Positions 46,536 to 54,415 of a stretch of DNA of 64,000 nucleotides are shown here, one piece after another. The notes beneath the pieces were generated by a model. That model had not been told where the DNA came from. It saw nothing but the letters and a program-made list of their open reading frames with translations, and did no database searches. The stretch is from UBA5072 sp041737175 (GTDB taxonomy: Bacteria > Bacteroidota > Bacteroidia > Bacteroidales > UBA10428), in assembly GCA_041737175.1 (NCBI GenBank), contig JBGSSF010000003.1, positions 124,001 through 188,000 of the forward strand, read 5' to 3'. Position 1 is the stretch's first letter, and the number at the start of each line of letters is the position of its first letter. The position numbers and the translations under genes were made by a program.

Positions 46536-48281
46536 TTATTCTAATTCAAGATTCAGTTTCTGCCGGAAGGTCGAAAGGGAAGGATTTTTCTGACTCAGGT
46601 AACGGAATTTCTCTTCATTCGTGTACAGTTTAACCTGTTCGGATTCAGTGGATTCGATGAGATTTGCTTCAACCCGGATCCCGCTGTTTTGCATTTCACG
46701 GCGCAGGAACTGTTCAAGTTCAGAACGGGTGGTACGATTGAAATCCTCAAGTTGGGACCTGTTATTCAGCTCAATTACCAGGGTGAAATTCTCCTTAATT
46801 TTGGGCCGGACACTTTTAAGCGTCACCCCCATCCTTGGTTTATTTTCACGGATCTGATCCGCAAATGCGTTCCAGCAAACCACCAGGTAATCCTCTGACA
46901 AAGGTTTGATATCCGGATTCTCCAAAGCCCCCGGTTTTCCATCCCCTGTATTTTCAGAGGTCAGTTTGTCATCTTCGTCCGGTTTATTTTCTGCGGCTTT
47001 GAGCGCATCCTTTATGGATATTCTTGAAACGGAGCTGTAATCGTGTTCGGTTTCCCTGATGAGGGAAGCTTTCTCAACCTCTTGTTTTTCAGGGATAACA
47101 GGTGCCGGTTCAGCTTTTTTTCGTCCACCCTGTTTTGATATCTCAGGAAGCACGAGTGCTTCCCGATCACCGGCTAAGTTTTTTTTTTCGTGCATTATTC
47201 CGGATAATCTTATCAGCGCCAGTTCTACATGGAGCCTTTGATTCCGGCTGGCTTTAAAAGTCAGTTCACACTGATTGCAGATGTCGAGCGCAGAAAACAG
47301 AAAATCATCCGAACAAACGGCTGCCTGATTCTTATACCTAATTCTAAGGGCTTCACTAACTTCCAGCAGGGGAAGCGTAGATTCATCATGACAAACCAAA
47401 AGATCGCGGAAATGCGATGCGAGACCACCTATGAAATTCTGCCCGTCAAATCCCCGCTGCAGGATTTCATTGTAAATCATCAAAGCTTTCGGAACCGAAG
47501 TTTCCAGGAATGCTTCCGTTATCCGGAAATAATACTCATAATCCAGTACATTCAGGTTGTCAAGCACCTCTCGGTAAGTGATATTCCGGCCTGAGAAACT
47601 GGCCACCTGGTCAAAGATGGATAGCGCATCACGCATGGCACCATCTGCTTTCAAAGCAATGACGTTCAGGGCCTCTTCTTCAAAGGCGATTTTCTCCAGT
47701 CGCGCAACCTGCGCAAGATACCCGACAATATCCTCCACCCTTATCCGGTGAAAATCGAATATCTGGCAACGGGACAGTATTGTTGGAATAATCTTATGCT
47801 TTTCTGTGGTGGCCAGAATAAAAATTGCATGCGCAGGGGGCTCTTCCAGTGTTTTCAGAAATGCATTGAAAGCGGATTGCGAAAGCATATGCACCTCATC
47901 GATAATATAGATGCTGTATTTTCCAACCTGCGGAAGAATCCTGACCTTGTCAATCAGATTTCTGATATCATCTACTGAATTGTTGGATGCGGCATCCAAT
48001 TCATGAATATTGAATGATCTGGATTCATTAAATGATTTGCAGGACTCGCAGTTATCACAAGCGTCGGTATTCTCTGACAAGTTAAAACAATTCAAAGTTT
48101 TGGCGAAAATCCGCGCGCAGGTAGTCTTGCCTACCCCCCTGGGACCACAGAAAAGGTATGCGTGCGCGGTCTGATGATTCTTGATGGCGCTTTTCAGCGT
48201 GTTGGTTACATTTAACTGTCCAACAACTGTATCAAAATGATCCGGCCTGTATTTTCTGGCAGATACAATAAAGTCACTCAT
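46536..48281 (-). CDS. dnaX: DNA polymerase III subunits gamma and tau
   Basis: Clamp-loader ATPase of the replisome. The zero-frame product (tau) is 581 residues. Motifs are the N-terminal KYRPDHFDTVVGQLNV, Walker A GPRGVGKTT near 47, a zinc-binding Cys cluster (NCFNLSENTDACDNCESC), Walker B IIDEVHMLS, the sensor-1/SRC region TILSRCQIFDFHRI, then domain III to about residue 365. Beyond that lie a charged, Pro/Glu-rich linker and a tau-specific C-terminal domain. Codons 365-368 form an A10 tract with a downstream hairpin that looks like a programmed recoding site giving a gamma product of about 371 residues (see separate entry). The promoter box lies at 48300. Confidence 0.96.
   Translation of the reverse strand: MSDFIVSARKYRPDHFDTVVGQLNVTNTLKSAIKNHQTAHAYLFCGPRGVGKTTCARIFAKTLNCFNLSENTDACDNCESCKSFNESRSFNIHELDAASNNSVDDIRNLIDKVRILPQVGKYSIYIIDEVHMLSQSAFNAFLKTLEEPPAHAIFILATTEKHKIIPTILSRCQIFDFHRIRVEDIVGYLAQVARLEKIAFEEEALNVIALKADGAMRDALSIFDQVASFSGRNITYREVLDNLNVLDYEYYFRITEAFLETSVPKALMIYNEILQRGFDGQNFIGGLASHFRDLLVCHDESTLPLLEVSEALRIRYKNQAAVCSDDFLFSALDICNQCELTFKASRNQRLHVELALIRLSGIMHEKKNLAGDREALVLPEISKQGGRKKAEPAPVIPEKQEVEKASLIRETEHDYSSVSRISIKDALKAAENKPDEDDKLTSENTGDGKPGALENPDIKPLSEDYLVVCWNAFADQIRENKPRMGVTLKSVRPKIKENFTLVIELNNRSQLEDFNRTTRSELEQFLRREMQNSGIRVEANLIESTESEQVKLYTNEEKFRYLSQKNPSLSTFRQKLNLELE
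47144..47189 (-). promoter_or_regulatory. Candidate programmed frameshift/slippage site in dnaX
   Basis: On the minus strand, GAA AAA AAA AAC contains ten A residues (47188-47179) and the in-frame slippery heptamer A AAA AAC (47184-47178). The -1 frame then reads CTT AGC CGG TGA, with the stop at 47169-47167. The +1 frame reads ACT TAG, with the stop at 47176-47174. Twelve nt after the heptamer a 9-bp stem (47165-47157 with 47152-47144, one G-U) closes a CTCG loop. This matches the E. coli dnaX plan (A AAA AAG, stop, hairpin) and resembles Thermus dnaX, where an A-run causes transcriptional slippage. Either mechanism would give a truncated gamma of about 371 residues. Confidence 0.7.
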
Positions 48282-48299
48282 GCGGGATTATATTCCCAG

Positions 48300-48307
48300 C
48301 AAAGATA
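48300..48307 (-). promoter_or_regulatory. Bacteroidota -7 box upstream of dnaX
   Basis: On the minus strand TATCTTTG is an exact TAnnTTTG match, 18 nt before the dnaX ATG. No -33 partner is seen, and the leader would be very short. Confidence 0.4.
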
Positions 48308-48346
48308 TTGAATAAAGACTTTCCGAAGAGTATTGTTGATAAATAT

Positions 48347-48480
48347 AGTGATGAGTGAAGCGTAATGAGTAACCAGTGGGTTTCGGGTTTGGGGTATTGA
48401 GTGTGTCCAGCACCCAACACCCATATCCCGCTCTTCACTCATTACTCATTACTCATTACTCATTACTCATTACTCATTAC
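48347..48480. repeat. Tandem 7-bp ATTACTC repeats with an inverted arm between dnaX and the DUF4097-like gene
   Basis: About six head-to-tail copies of CATTACT/ATTACTC run from about 48437 to 48480, directly abutting the stop of the minus-strand gene at 48480. An inverted arm, AGTGATGAGTGAAG at 48347-48360, pairs with CTTCACTCATTACT at 48433-48446 with one mismatch. The spacer between has its own G-rich and C-rich complementary parts (48376-48430). The whole 198-nt gap is thus a potential long stem-loop. Confidence 0.8.
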
Positions 48481-49565
48481 TACAGTATTAACCTGATGTT
48501 TCCGTAATGCGATTTCACCGAAACCTCGGCTTTTGCATTTTGTGCGCTACCGATGGTACCATTCACCTTCATTTCATTGTTTTCATTAAACCGGTTCACA
48601 CTGGCTTTGCTCTCGGGATATTCGATGGTGCAATACTTGGAATAGCCATTCAGTTTGTAAGAAGCTGCCGGATCAATACCCAGTTTATAAGTGCCATAGC
48701 TGTTGTTTATTTTGATTCCCTCGAAACCTGCCGAAATCCGGTCAACCATCACATCGGAATACTTGGTTTCGGTTTGCAATTTACCGGACAGACTGCCGAT
48801 GGAGAAATGACCGTAAGCGGCAGTGGTAACGAAATTATTCAGTTTTCCAATTTCATAAGTATCGTATTTTGATTCGCAGACTATTGAACTGGCATTGGTG
48901 ACATAAACTTTGGAATATTTGCTTAAAATGGCCAGGGCTTTGCTATCAGTAATATTGATTTTTGCATACTTTATGTCAATTTCGATCCAGCGTACTTCCT
49001 GGATGGACCCATTCGAATAGGACAGGTATATTTTGGAAAGGGGTTCCTTGCCATCATGCAGAATCTTATTGGCTGTGAGCTTACCGTACTTCACATCGAT
49101 CGTCGAAGTAGACTGGAGTTCATCGATGAATACATTGCCATATTTATTGGACAGGTTTACCGGAACTGTTTTGGGCATCGAAATTTTATAGTTGATCTCC
49201 AGGCCACCGTTATTTGTTGTGAATCCCCTGAAATGCCTGCCAAAGTCTTCATCTATATCCGTGATGGCTTTGATCAGATCACCTTCCTGCGAAATACTGA
49301 CCTGTACCATGCGGAGTAATTCTTCTGCCTTTTGCTGATCCCGTATGTTGACCTTGACCGTAACATCGATGGTAAGCGCAGCATCAGCCCGATTAACAAC
49401 ATCCACATTGCCGTACTTATTCATAATTTCCAGTCGCGTATTGGGATTCACCGCAAATTCCTTCTTAATCACTTTGGCAAAGGGCTCCTGCGCCAGCATA
49501 CCCACAGAAACTGTCAATGCTAACAGCAATACGCTTGTTTTTGGTTTTAATATCCGTGTTTTCAT
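48480..49565 (-). CDS. Secreted DUF4097-like beta-solenoid/adhesin-type protein
   Basis: 361 residues from the ATG at 49565; the longer frame to 49613 would overlap the anti-sigma gene and bury the signal peptide. The signal peptide MKTRILKPKTSVLLLALTVS is cut after LAQ. The mature protein consists of repeated 20-25-residue units with the motif (K/N)YGxV/xI, for example MNKYGNVDVVNR, SNKYGNVFIDEL, VKYGKLTANKI, IKYAKINITDS, SKYSKVYVTNA and TKYSDVMVDRI. This is the pattern of DUF4097/DUF2807-type beta-helix proteins. Function is unknown. It is the third gene of an ECF sigma/anti-sigma operon, 10 nt after the anti-sigma stop, and ends in the repeat at 48347-48480. Confidence 0.8.
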   Translation of the reverse strand: MKTRILKPKTSVLLLALTVSVGMLAQEPFAKVIKKEFAVNPNTRLEIMNKYGNVDVVNRADAALTIDVTVKVNIRDQQKAEELLRMVQVSISQEGDLIKAITDIDEDFGRHFRGFTTNNGGLEINYKISMPKTVPVNLSNKYGNVFIDELQSTSTIDVKYGKLTANKILHDGKEPLSKIYLSYSNGSIQEVRWIEIDIKYAKINITDSKALAILSKYSKVYVTNASSIVCESKYDTYEIGKLNNFVTTAAYGHFSIGSLSGKLQTETKYSDVMVDRISAGFEGIKINNSYGTYKLGIDPAASYKLNGYSKYCTIEYPESKASVNRFNENNEMKVNGTIGSAQNAKAEVSVKSHYGNIRLIL

Positions 49566-49575
49566 AACTGTAATT

Positions 49576-50109
49576 TTAAAGAATTGAATGGGAAAATGGT
49601 TCGGTACGGGCAATGATCATGTCCATCATTTCAATCTTTACCTGGTAAAAATTAATAATGGCGTGAACGATCCTCTCGTCATCAGGATTTTGTTTCAGAT
49701 CTTTTTCCAATGCCTGCACCTGTTTATCCATCTCAGATAGTTCCTCGAGAACCTGCCTTTTTTCATTCTGATCATCATTGAATCTGAGACTCTGAATTTT
49801 ATTATAGGAGATGTTGAGCTGCGTGGAATAATATTGTACCGCTTCATTTAATTCGGGGCCCGCAGATCCGGATATGGAGCTTAGCGTGCTTTTCTTGAGT
49901 ATATTGAATTCATGAAAAGCTGTATAGGAAATGATCAATCCCAGGATTAGAACCGCAGCCATTTTCAATAAAACAGTCCATGGCTGCGCGATCCTTCTCC
50001 TCCCCATCTGCTTCAGCTTCCCGTCAAACCGTTCGAAGTGACCAACCAGGGGCTCCTCGGAATTGAACCGATCCTTATTGCCTCTTATATAATCATCCAA
50101 AGGTTCCAT
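49576..50109 (-). CDS. Membrane-bound anti-sigma factor-like protein
   Basis: 177 residues. A short cytoplasmic N-terminus (MEPLDDYIRGNKDRF) is followed by one transmembrane helix at about 44-66 (WTVLLKMAAVLILGLIISY). A periplasmic coiled-coil-rich domain follows to the end (DQNEKRQVLEELSEMDKQVQ). It overlaps the upstream ECF sigma gene by 17 nt. Position and topology fit an anti-sigma factor that holds the sigma factor at the membrane. The zinc HxxxCxxC motif of ZAS domains is absent, so the assignment is by context. Confidence 0.7.
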   Translation of the reverse strand: MEPLDDYIRGNKDRFNSEEPLVGHFERFDGKLKQMGRRRIAQPWTVLLKMAAVLILGLIISYTAFHEFNILKKSTLSSISGSAGPELNEAVQYYSTQLNISYNKIQSLRFNDDQNEKRQVLEELSEMDKQVQALEKDLKQNPDDERIVHAIINFYQVKIEMMDMIIARTEPFSHSIL

Positions 50110-50671
50110 CTTTATTGCTATTTAAATATTCAATCAATTTCTTCTTTGCCCGTGCCAGTTGGGATCGGGAGGTGGATTCTGTAATCTTCAGTATCAGGGC
50201 AATTTCTTCATGATCATAACCTTCAAACAAGGCAAGTGAGAGAACTACCCTAAAACCATCAGGAAGTTTGCTTACCGCTTCCCTGATTTTTGCCACCCTT
50301 TTGATATCATCCTCCTTTTTTTCCAGATCATTCCAGTCAGACTCATCCGGGAGGCTTATCTTTTCATTCAATTCATCAAACCTGACTTTTCTTGATCTCA
50401 GAACATCGATCGTTTTATTGATCACGATCCTTTTAAGCCAGGAACCAAAGCTCATTTCACCCCGATAGGATTTCATCTTCAGAAATGCTGCCAGAAATGC
50501 TTCCTGCATAACATCCTCAGCTTCAACCCTATCATTCAACATCCTGTAACAGGTATTATACATAGCCTTGTAATACAGCCTGTATAATTCACTCTGCGCC
50601 AGTTTATCATTATCTATACAGCGGTCTATTAGATCCTGATGAATGTTGAAACCTTTCTGTTCAATCATCAA
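50093..50671 (-). CDS. ECF-type RNA polymerase sigma factor
   Basis: 192 residues with sigma region 2 (LAQSELYRLYYKAMYNTCYR, then VEAEDVMQEAFLAAF and FGSWLKRIVINKTID) and region 4 (RVVLSLALFEGYDHEEIALIL then STSRSQLARAKKKL). Regions 1 and 3 are missing, as expected for the ECF class. The 17-nt overlap with the anti-sigma gene indicates translational coupling. Together with the beta-solenoid gene it forms a three-gene envelope-response operon. Promoter autoregulation is likely, but no motif was recognised. Confidence 0.93.
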   Translation of the reverse strand: MMIEQKGFNIHQDLIDRCIDNDKLAQSELYRLYYKAMYNTCYRMLNDRVEAEDVMQEAFLAAFLKMKSYRGEMSFGSWLKRIVINKTIDVLRSRKVRFDELNEKISLPDESDWNDLEKKEDDIKRVAKIREAVSKLPDGFRVVLSLALFEGYDHEEIALILKITESTSRSQLARAKKKLIEYLNSNKDGTFG

Positions 50672-50754
50672 CTCAAACTTAAAGACGATATTAGTTTAGG
50701 AATGCTGCAAATTTTCCCGAAAAATAATAAATTTCAGCGAATCCGTAAGATGTA

Positions 50755-51456
50755 TCATTGCTTTACCGGAATTACAGGCTTAAACCACTGGAAATTCTGG
50801 ACTGCTTTCAGGGAGGGCATGTCATTGAATTCTCCATCCAAATAATTGGCAATCCCACATCCCATCTGCAGGGCTTCCTTAGCCAGTATGTTCTTTCGGT
50901 GATCTTTTGAATTCATCCAGCGTTGGACAAATGATTCACCCAAAGACAGATAAGTGTGCGGTTTGAGTAACTCTCCATCGGGAGATGAGCTGAACCGGCC
51001 CTTCCCTCTGAGGTAAACTGTTTCGTTTGAGACATACTGCAATGCGTAACCTTCAATAATATTCTCAGCCAGGTAGGGATTGGAGATCTGACAAAGTCTG
51101 GCGCGGTCATTAGGGGTTTTCTTTTCCTTATTATTGGGATTAATATGACTGAAGAAATTCCCCTGTACCATATCCCGGGCATGCATTGTTGCTGACTTTT
51201 CCAGTTGAGGAGCGTAGTCAAGGGGTGCCAGATGATTGTTAGCCCTTATTTCATTGGTGAGAAAGAAAATGACCGCATTCATTCGGGCATTATCAATATG
51301 ATCCAAATCAATCACTTCGTTGAATAGAGCATAGTTTCTGAACCCTGAAAGATCAGTCTCCGCGTAATGATCCCGGATCCTGGTTTGCGCTGAAACGGGA
51401 TGGCATAACGTTGAAAGAATCAACCATGCCTGCAGGCCTGTTTTGAATTTTAACAT
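50755..51456 (-). CDS. Secreted CAP-domain (SCP/PR-1-like) protein
   Basis: 233 residues. The N-terminus is a weak signal peptide (MLKFKTGLQAWLILSTLCHP, cut after SAQ). A CAP domain follows, with MNAVIFFLTNEIRANNHLAPLDYAPQLEKSATMHARDM around 60-95 (family residues His and Glu), then NFFSHINPNN, YLAENIIEGY and the C-terminal VQRWMNSKDHRKNILAKE. CAP proteins in bacteria are of largely unknown function, some binding lipids or acting as proteases. It is divergent from the PAS kinase at 51647 and 83 nt downstream of the sigma-factor start. It seems to be transcribed on its own. Confidence 0.85.
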   Translation of the reverse strand: MLKFKTGLQAWLILSTLCHPVSAQTRIRDHYAETDLSGFRNYALFNEVIDLDHIDNARMNAVIFFLTNEIRANNHLAPLDYAPQLEKSATMHARDMVQGNFFSHINPNNKEKKTPNDRARLCQISNPYLAENIIEGYALQYVSNETVYLRGKGRFSSSPDGELLKPHTYLSLGESFVQRWMNSKDHRKNILAKEALQMGCGIANYLDGEFNDMPSLKAVQNFQWFKPVIPVKQ

Positions 51457-51646
51457 GTCATTCGTGTTGGTTTTGTAAAATTACATTATTGGTTAACAAA
51501 GAAATACCGTTTCATGTTTCTAAAATTTTGAATTTCTGGAATTTTTTAATCAATTTACGCAAGATATTGTTTATACATATAACTATCCTTTTGCCTTTTT
51601 AATATTCAACCGACCTGGTCAGCCAGGATTTACCCTTTGGAAAATC

Positions 51647-53122
51647 ATGAAAAGCCGCAACGAACGAATATTGTTTATCCTGGGTAATCCTGACGATAAA
51701 AGATCACTGGAGCAGGAAGCAAGGAATCCCCAGTATCCTTATTCCCTGAGTATTGTCACATCAATTAAGGAGGCACAAAAACTTCTTAAAGAATGGCAGT
51801 TTAAGGCTGTTTTATCGGATTTTTACCTGGGTGACGGCAAGATCACGGACCTCAGGCCACATCTGGATAATTCTTCCCTGATTATTCTGACTGATCCGGA
51901 AAACATTGACGCCACGCTGAGCGCCATGAAATCATTCGCAGATGATTACCTGGTCAGAGACTCAGACCTGAATTACTTAAAGTTATTGCCCATAGCCATT
52001 GGCAGATCCATTGAACTAAAAAAGCAACGTGAGGAGCTTGACAATTACAGGACACGATTGGAGAGCCTGGTGCGGGAAAGAACTACAGAATTAACGGATA
52101 TGTATTTGCACCTGCTGGAAAGCGAGGCAAATTTCAGGTATATTTTTGATCATACCAGCGATGGTTTAGTGATCACCGACTTTGATTTTAACTTTATTGA
52201 AGCCAACACCACCCTTTTAAACCGTTTTGGCGTAACCAAGGAATTCCTGGCATCAAGGGCTCTCATTGACTTTCTTTCACCTGCCTACCATGGTGTCATT
52301 TTTGAACGGCTGCAATCATTGAAAAAGGGACTGTCCACACAGGATATGGAAATTGAAATAATAGCACCCTTAACCCGCCAGACCATACCCTATGAATTTA
52401 ACACCGTTCCCATTATGTTCAACCATCAGAATGCGATACTAACCATTATGCGAGACATAACAGAACGTAAATTCCTTGCACGAAAGCTTTTTGAAACCAT
52501 TATTCTGACAGAAGAAGAAGAAAGATCAAGAATCGCCAGGGACTTGCATGATGAAACCGGTCCTTTATTATCAGCATTGAAAATGTATACTACATCGTTC
52601 ATCGAAAGTAAGGATACTGAAAGAAAAGATAAGCTTGCCTCGCAAATGGGAGTAATTATCCGGGATGTTATCGATTCCATCAAGGAAATCTCCAACGATA
52701 TGAGTCCTCATGTGCTGGTCAACTTTGGTTTGAATGCAGCCCTGCAGAACATCGTAAATTTATTCTCCAGGAATCTTAAAATTCACCGGCAGTCCAACAT
52801 CAGCAATTTGAGATTCCCCGGCACGGTGGAGTCAGTAGTCTATCGGATTATTAAGGAACTTATCAATAACACGGTCAAACACGCGCAGGCAGCCAATATA
52901 TACATCCGCCTCGGATATGCAAACCCGGAACTTTCCTGTAATTACCGTGATGACGGAATTGGATTTGAAATGAAGGATCCGCAGCAAGTGCCAGGGCAAG
53001 GCATGGGATTCAATAATATTATTTCAAGGATAAGATCCCTGGGAGGAAGTTATACTATAACAGCCAGTCCCGGCAATGGTTTTGAGATTAACATTATCTT
53101 ACGCACTTCACCACTTGGATAA
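51647..53122 (+). CDS. REC-like/PAS NarL-type sensor histidine kinase
   Basis: 491 residues. An N-terminal receiver-like domain (about 6-120) has Asp16-Asp17 and the phosphoacceptor position Asp58 (AVLSDFYLGDG), although the usual Lys is Arg (YLVRDSDL). A coiled-coil linker (about 125-145) and one PAS domain follow (FRYIFDHTSDGLVITDFDFN, about 160-275). The HisKA_3 domain has RSRIARDLHDETGP with His301. The HATPase domain includes ELINNTVKHAQAANI and DDGIGFEMKD. No membrane segment is present, so it senses something in the cytoplasm. Its regulator starts 2 nt after the stop. Confidence 0.9.
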   Translation: MKSRNERILFILGNPDDKRSLEQEARNPQYPYSLSIVTSIKEAQKLLKEWQFKAVLSDFYLGDGKITDLRPHLDNSSLIILTDPENIDATLSAMKSFADDYLVRDSDLNYLKLLPIAIGRSIELKKQREELDNYRTRLESLVRERTTELTDMYLHLLESEANFRYIFDHTSDGLVITDFDFNFIEANTTLLNRFGVTKEFLASRALIDFLSPAYHGVIFERLQSLKKGLSTQDMEIEIIAPLTRQTIPYEFNTVPIMFNHQNAILTIMRDITERKFLARKLFETIILTEEEERSRIARDLHDETGPLLSALKMYTTSFIESKDTERKDKLASQMGVIIRDVIDSIKEISNDMSPHVLVNFGLNAALQNIVNLFSRNLKIHRQSNISNLRFPGTVESVVYRIIKELINNTVKHAQAANIYIRLGYANPELSCNYRDDGIGFEMKDPQQVPGQGMGFNNIISRIRSLGGSYTITASPGNGFEINIILRTSPLG

Positions 53123-53123
53123 A

Positions 53124-53762
53124 ATGACAAACAACCGGTATAAGGTTATTATAGCAGATGACCATACCCTGTTCAGGCAGGGTCTCAAGATGATCCTTGA
53201 GGAGATTGAGAATATTGAAGTTGTTGCGGATGTTGCCAACGGGAAGGAGTTGATTGACATTGCAGGCTTTATAAAACCCGATCTCATTATCATGGATATT
53301 AATATGCCGTTGATAAACGGCATTGAAGCCAGCCGGATACTATTGCATGAAAATCCCGATCGCAAGATACTTGTCGTATCCATGTACGGTGACGAGCAGT
53401 ACTACAACAGTGTCATTGAAAATGGTGTCAAGGGTTTCATACTGAAAGATGCCGATAATTCCGAGCTCAGGACTGCTGTGAAGCTGATCCTGAATGGCAA
53501 AACTTATTTTTCGCAGGAATTGTTATTAAAGCTTATCCGGAACCGGCAGACGAATAGCCTGATTGCCTTAACCGTCCGTGAGAAGGAGATCCTGGCATTG
53601 ATCTGTGAAGGACTCAGTACTTCGGAAATAGCATCCAAACTCTTTTTAAGTGAAAGAACGGTTGAAAATCACCGTGCCAGTCTGTTGGATAAGACCGGTT
53701 GCAGAAATTCCCTGTCCCTTGTCATTTATGCCTTAAGAAATAATCTAGTGGATATGCAGTAA
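53124..53762 (+). CDS. NarL/LuxR-type response regulator
   Basis: 212 residues from the ATG at 53124, which gives the normal receiver start TNNRYKVIIADDHTLF; an upstream in-frame GTG/ATG inside the kinase gene is rejected. The receiver has Asp12-Asp13 and phosphoacceptor Asp58 (LIIMDINMPLING). The C-terminal LuxR helix-turn-helix is LTVREKEILALICEGLST followed by KLFLSERTVENHRASLL. It is the partner of the PAS kinase one nucleotide upstream. Targets are unknown. It converges on the DUF456 gene after 22 nt. Confidence 0.95.
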   Translation: MTNNRYKVIIADDHTLFRQGLKMILEEIENIEVVADVANGKELIDIAGFIKPDLIIMDINMPLINGIEASRILLHENPDRKILVVSMYGDEQYYNSVIENGVKGFILKDADNSELRTAVKLILNGKTYFSQELLLKLIRNRQTNSLIALTVREKEILALICEGLSTSEIASKLFLSERTVENHRASLLDKTGCRNSLSLVIYALRNNLVDMQ

Positions 53763-53784
53763 AGGGTGGTACCGGATTCAATCC

Positions 53785-54303
53785 TTAAAAAATCGCCTGC
53801 AGCATTGATCTAATGAAATAAAATGCCAGGACAATGGAAACGGCAAGTTTCATGAAAGTGCCTGCGAGAAAACCGATAAATGAACCGAATGCAGCCCGCA
53901 AAGCCTTATCAGAATTTTGTCCGGACTGACGTTCCCCGATCCATGCGCCGATAAACGGACCGCCCAGAATGCCAAACAGTCCGAATGGTCCAAGCACAAT
54001 GCCCAGCATCGGCAAAAGAATAACACCTACAATCAGTCCGATTGTACTGCCGCGCACACCCGCTTTGGTTCCCCCGTATTTCTTAGTGCCCCAAACCGGT
54101 ACCACGTAATCCAGCACAGTCACAATCAGCACAATAACCGCCCAGATGACAAGCATTTTTGTTGAATACTGGGCAAATCGTGTCCAGTGGATGAGAAGCA
54201 ATCCGAGGTAGCTGACCGGCGGTCCGGGCAAACCGGGGAGGATGCTGCCGATTACGCCAACGAGGATACAGATGGCACCGAGTATGATGAGGAGGTAATC
54301 CAT
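53785..54303 (-). CDS. DUF456 membrane protein
   Basis: 172 residues from the ATG at 54303; the longer frame to 54339 runs into the repeat element. The N-terminus MDYLLIILGAICILVGVIG is followed by the family landmark LPGLPGPPVSYLGLLLIHW, then four to five further hydrophobic segments rich in Gly (GPFGLFGILGGPFIGAWIGE). DUF456 proteins are small inner-membrane proteins of unknown function. The gene is downstream of the NhaD-like antiporter on the same strand, separated by the repeat at 54327-54401. Confidence 0.85.
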   Translation of the reverse strand: MDYLLIILGAICILVGVIGSILPGLPGPPVSYLGLLLIHWTRFAQYSTKMLVIWAVIVLIVTVLDYVVPVWGTKKYGGTKAGVRGSTIGLIVGVILLPMLGIVLGPFGLFGILGGPFIGAWIGERQSGQNSDKALRAAFGSFIGFLAGTFMKLAVSIVLAFYFIRSMLQAIF

Positions 54304-54326
54304 TTTAGGATGATTAGGCAAATAAT

Positions 54327-54401
54327 GAACAAGGAACACCGAATGATGAATAACGAAGTTAATGATATACTTCGAAATTCAAAAATCGAAGTTCCTTGTT
54401 C
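54327..54401. repeat. Inverted-repeat element between DUF456 and antiporter genes
   Basis: GAACAAGGAAC (54327-54337) and GTTCCTTGTTC (54391-54401) are perfect 11-bp inverted ends. Inside them CGAAGT (54354-54359) and ACTTCG (54369-54374) form another hairpin, and several TTCGAA/ATTCAAAAATCGAA sub-repeats follow. The 112-nt spacer consists almost entirely of this element. I recall similar sequences as dispersed intergenic repeats in Bacteroidota genomes, which would need a genome-wide check. Confidence 0.75.
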
Positions 54402-54415
54402 GATGTTGAATTCTC

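Noticed and set aside
48433..48480. Possible CRISPR array (ATTACTC units)
   Set aside because: Units are 7 bp and directly adjacent with no spacers, and there are no cas genes. The same applies to 57664-57770.
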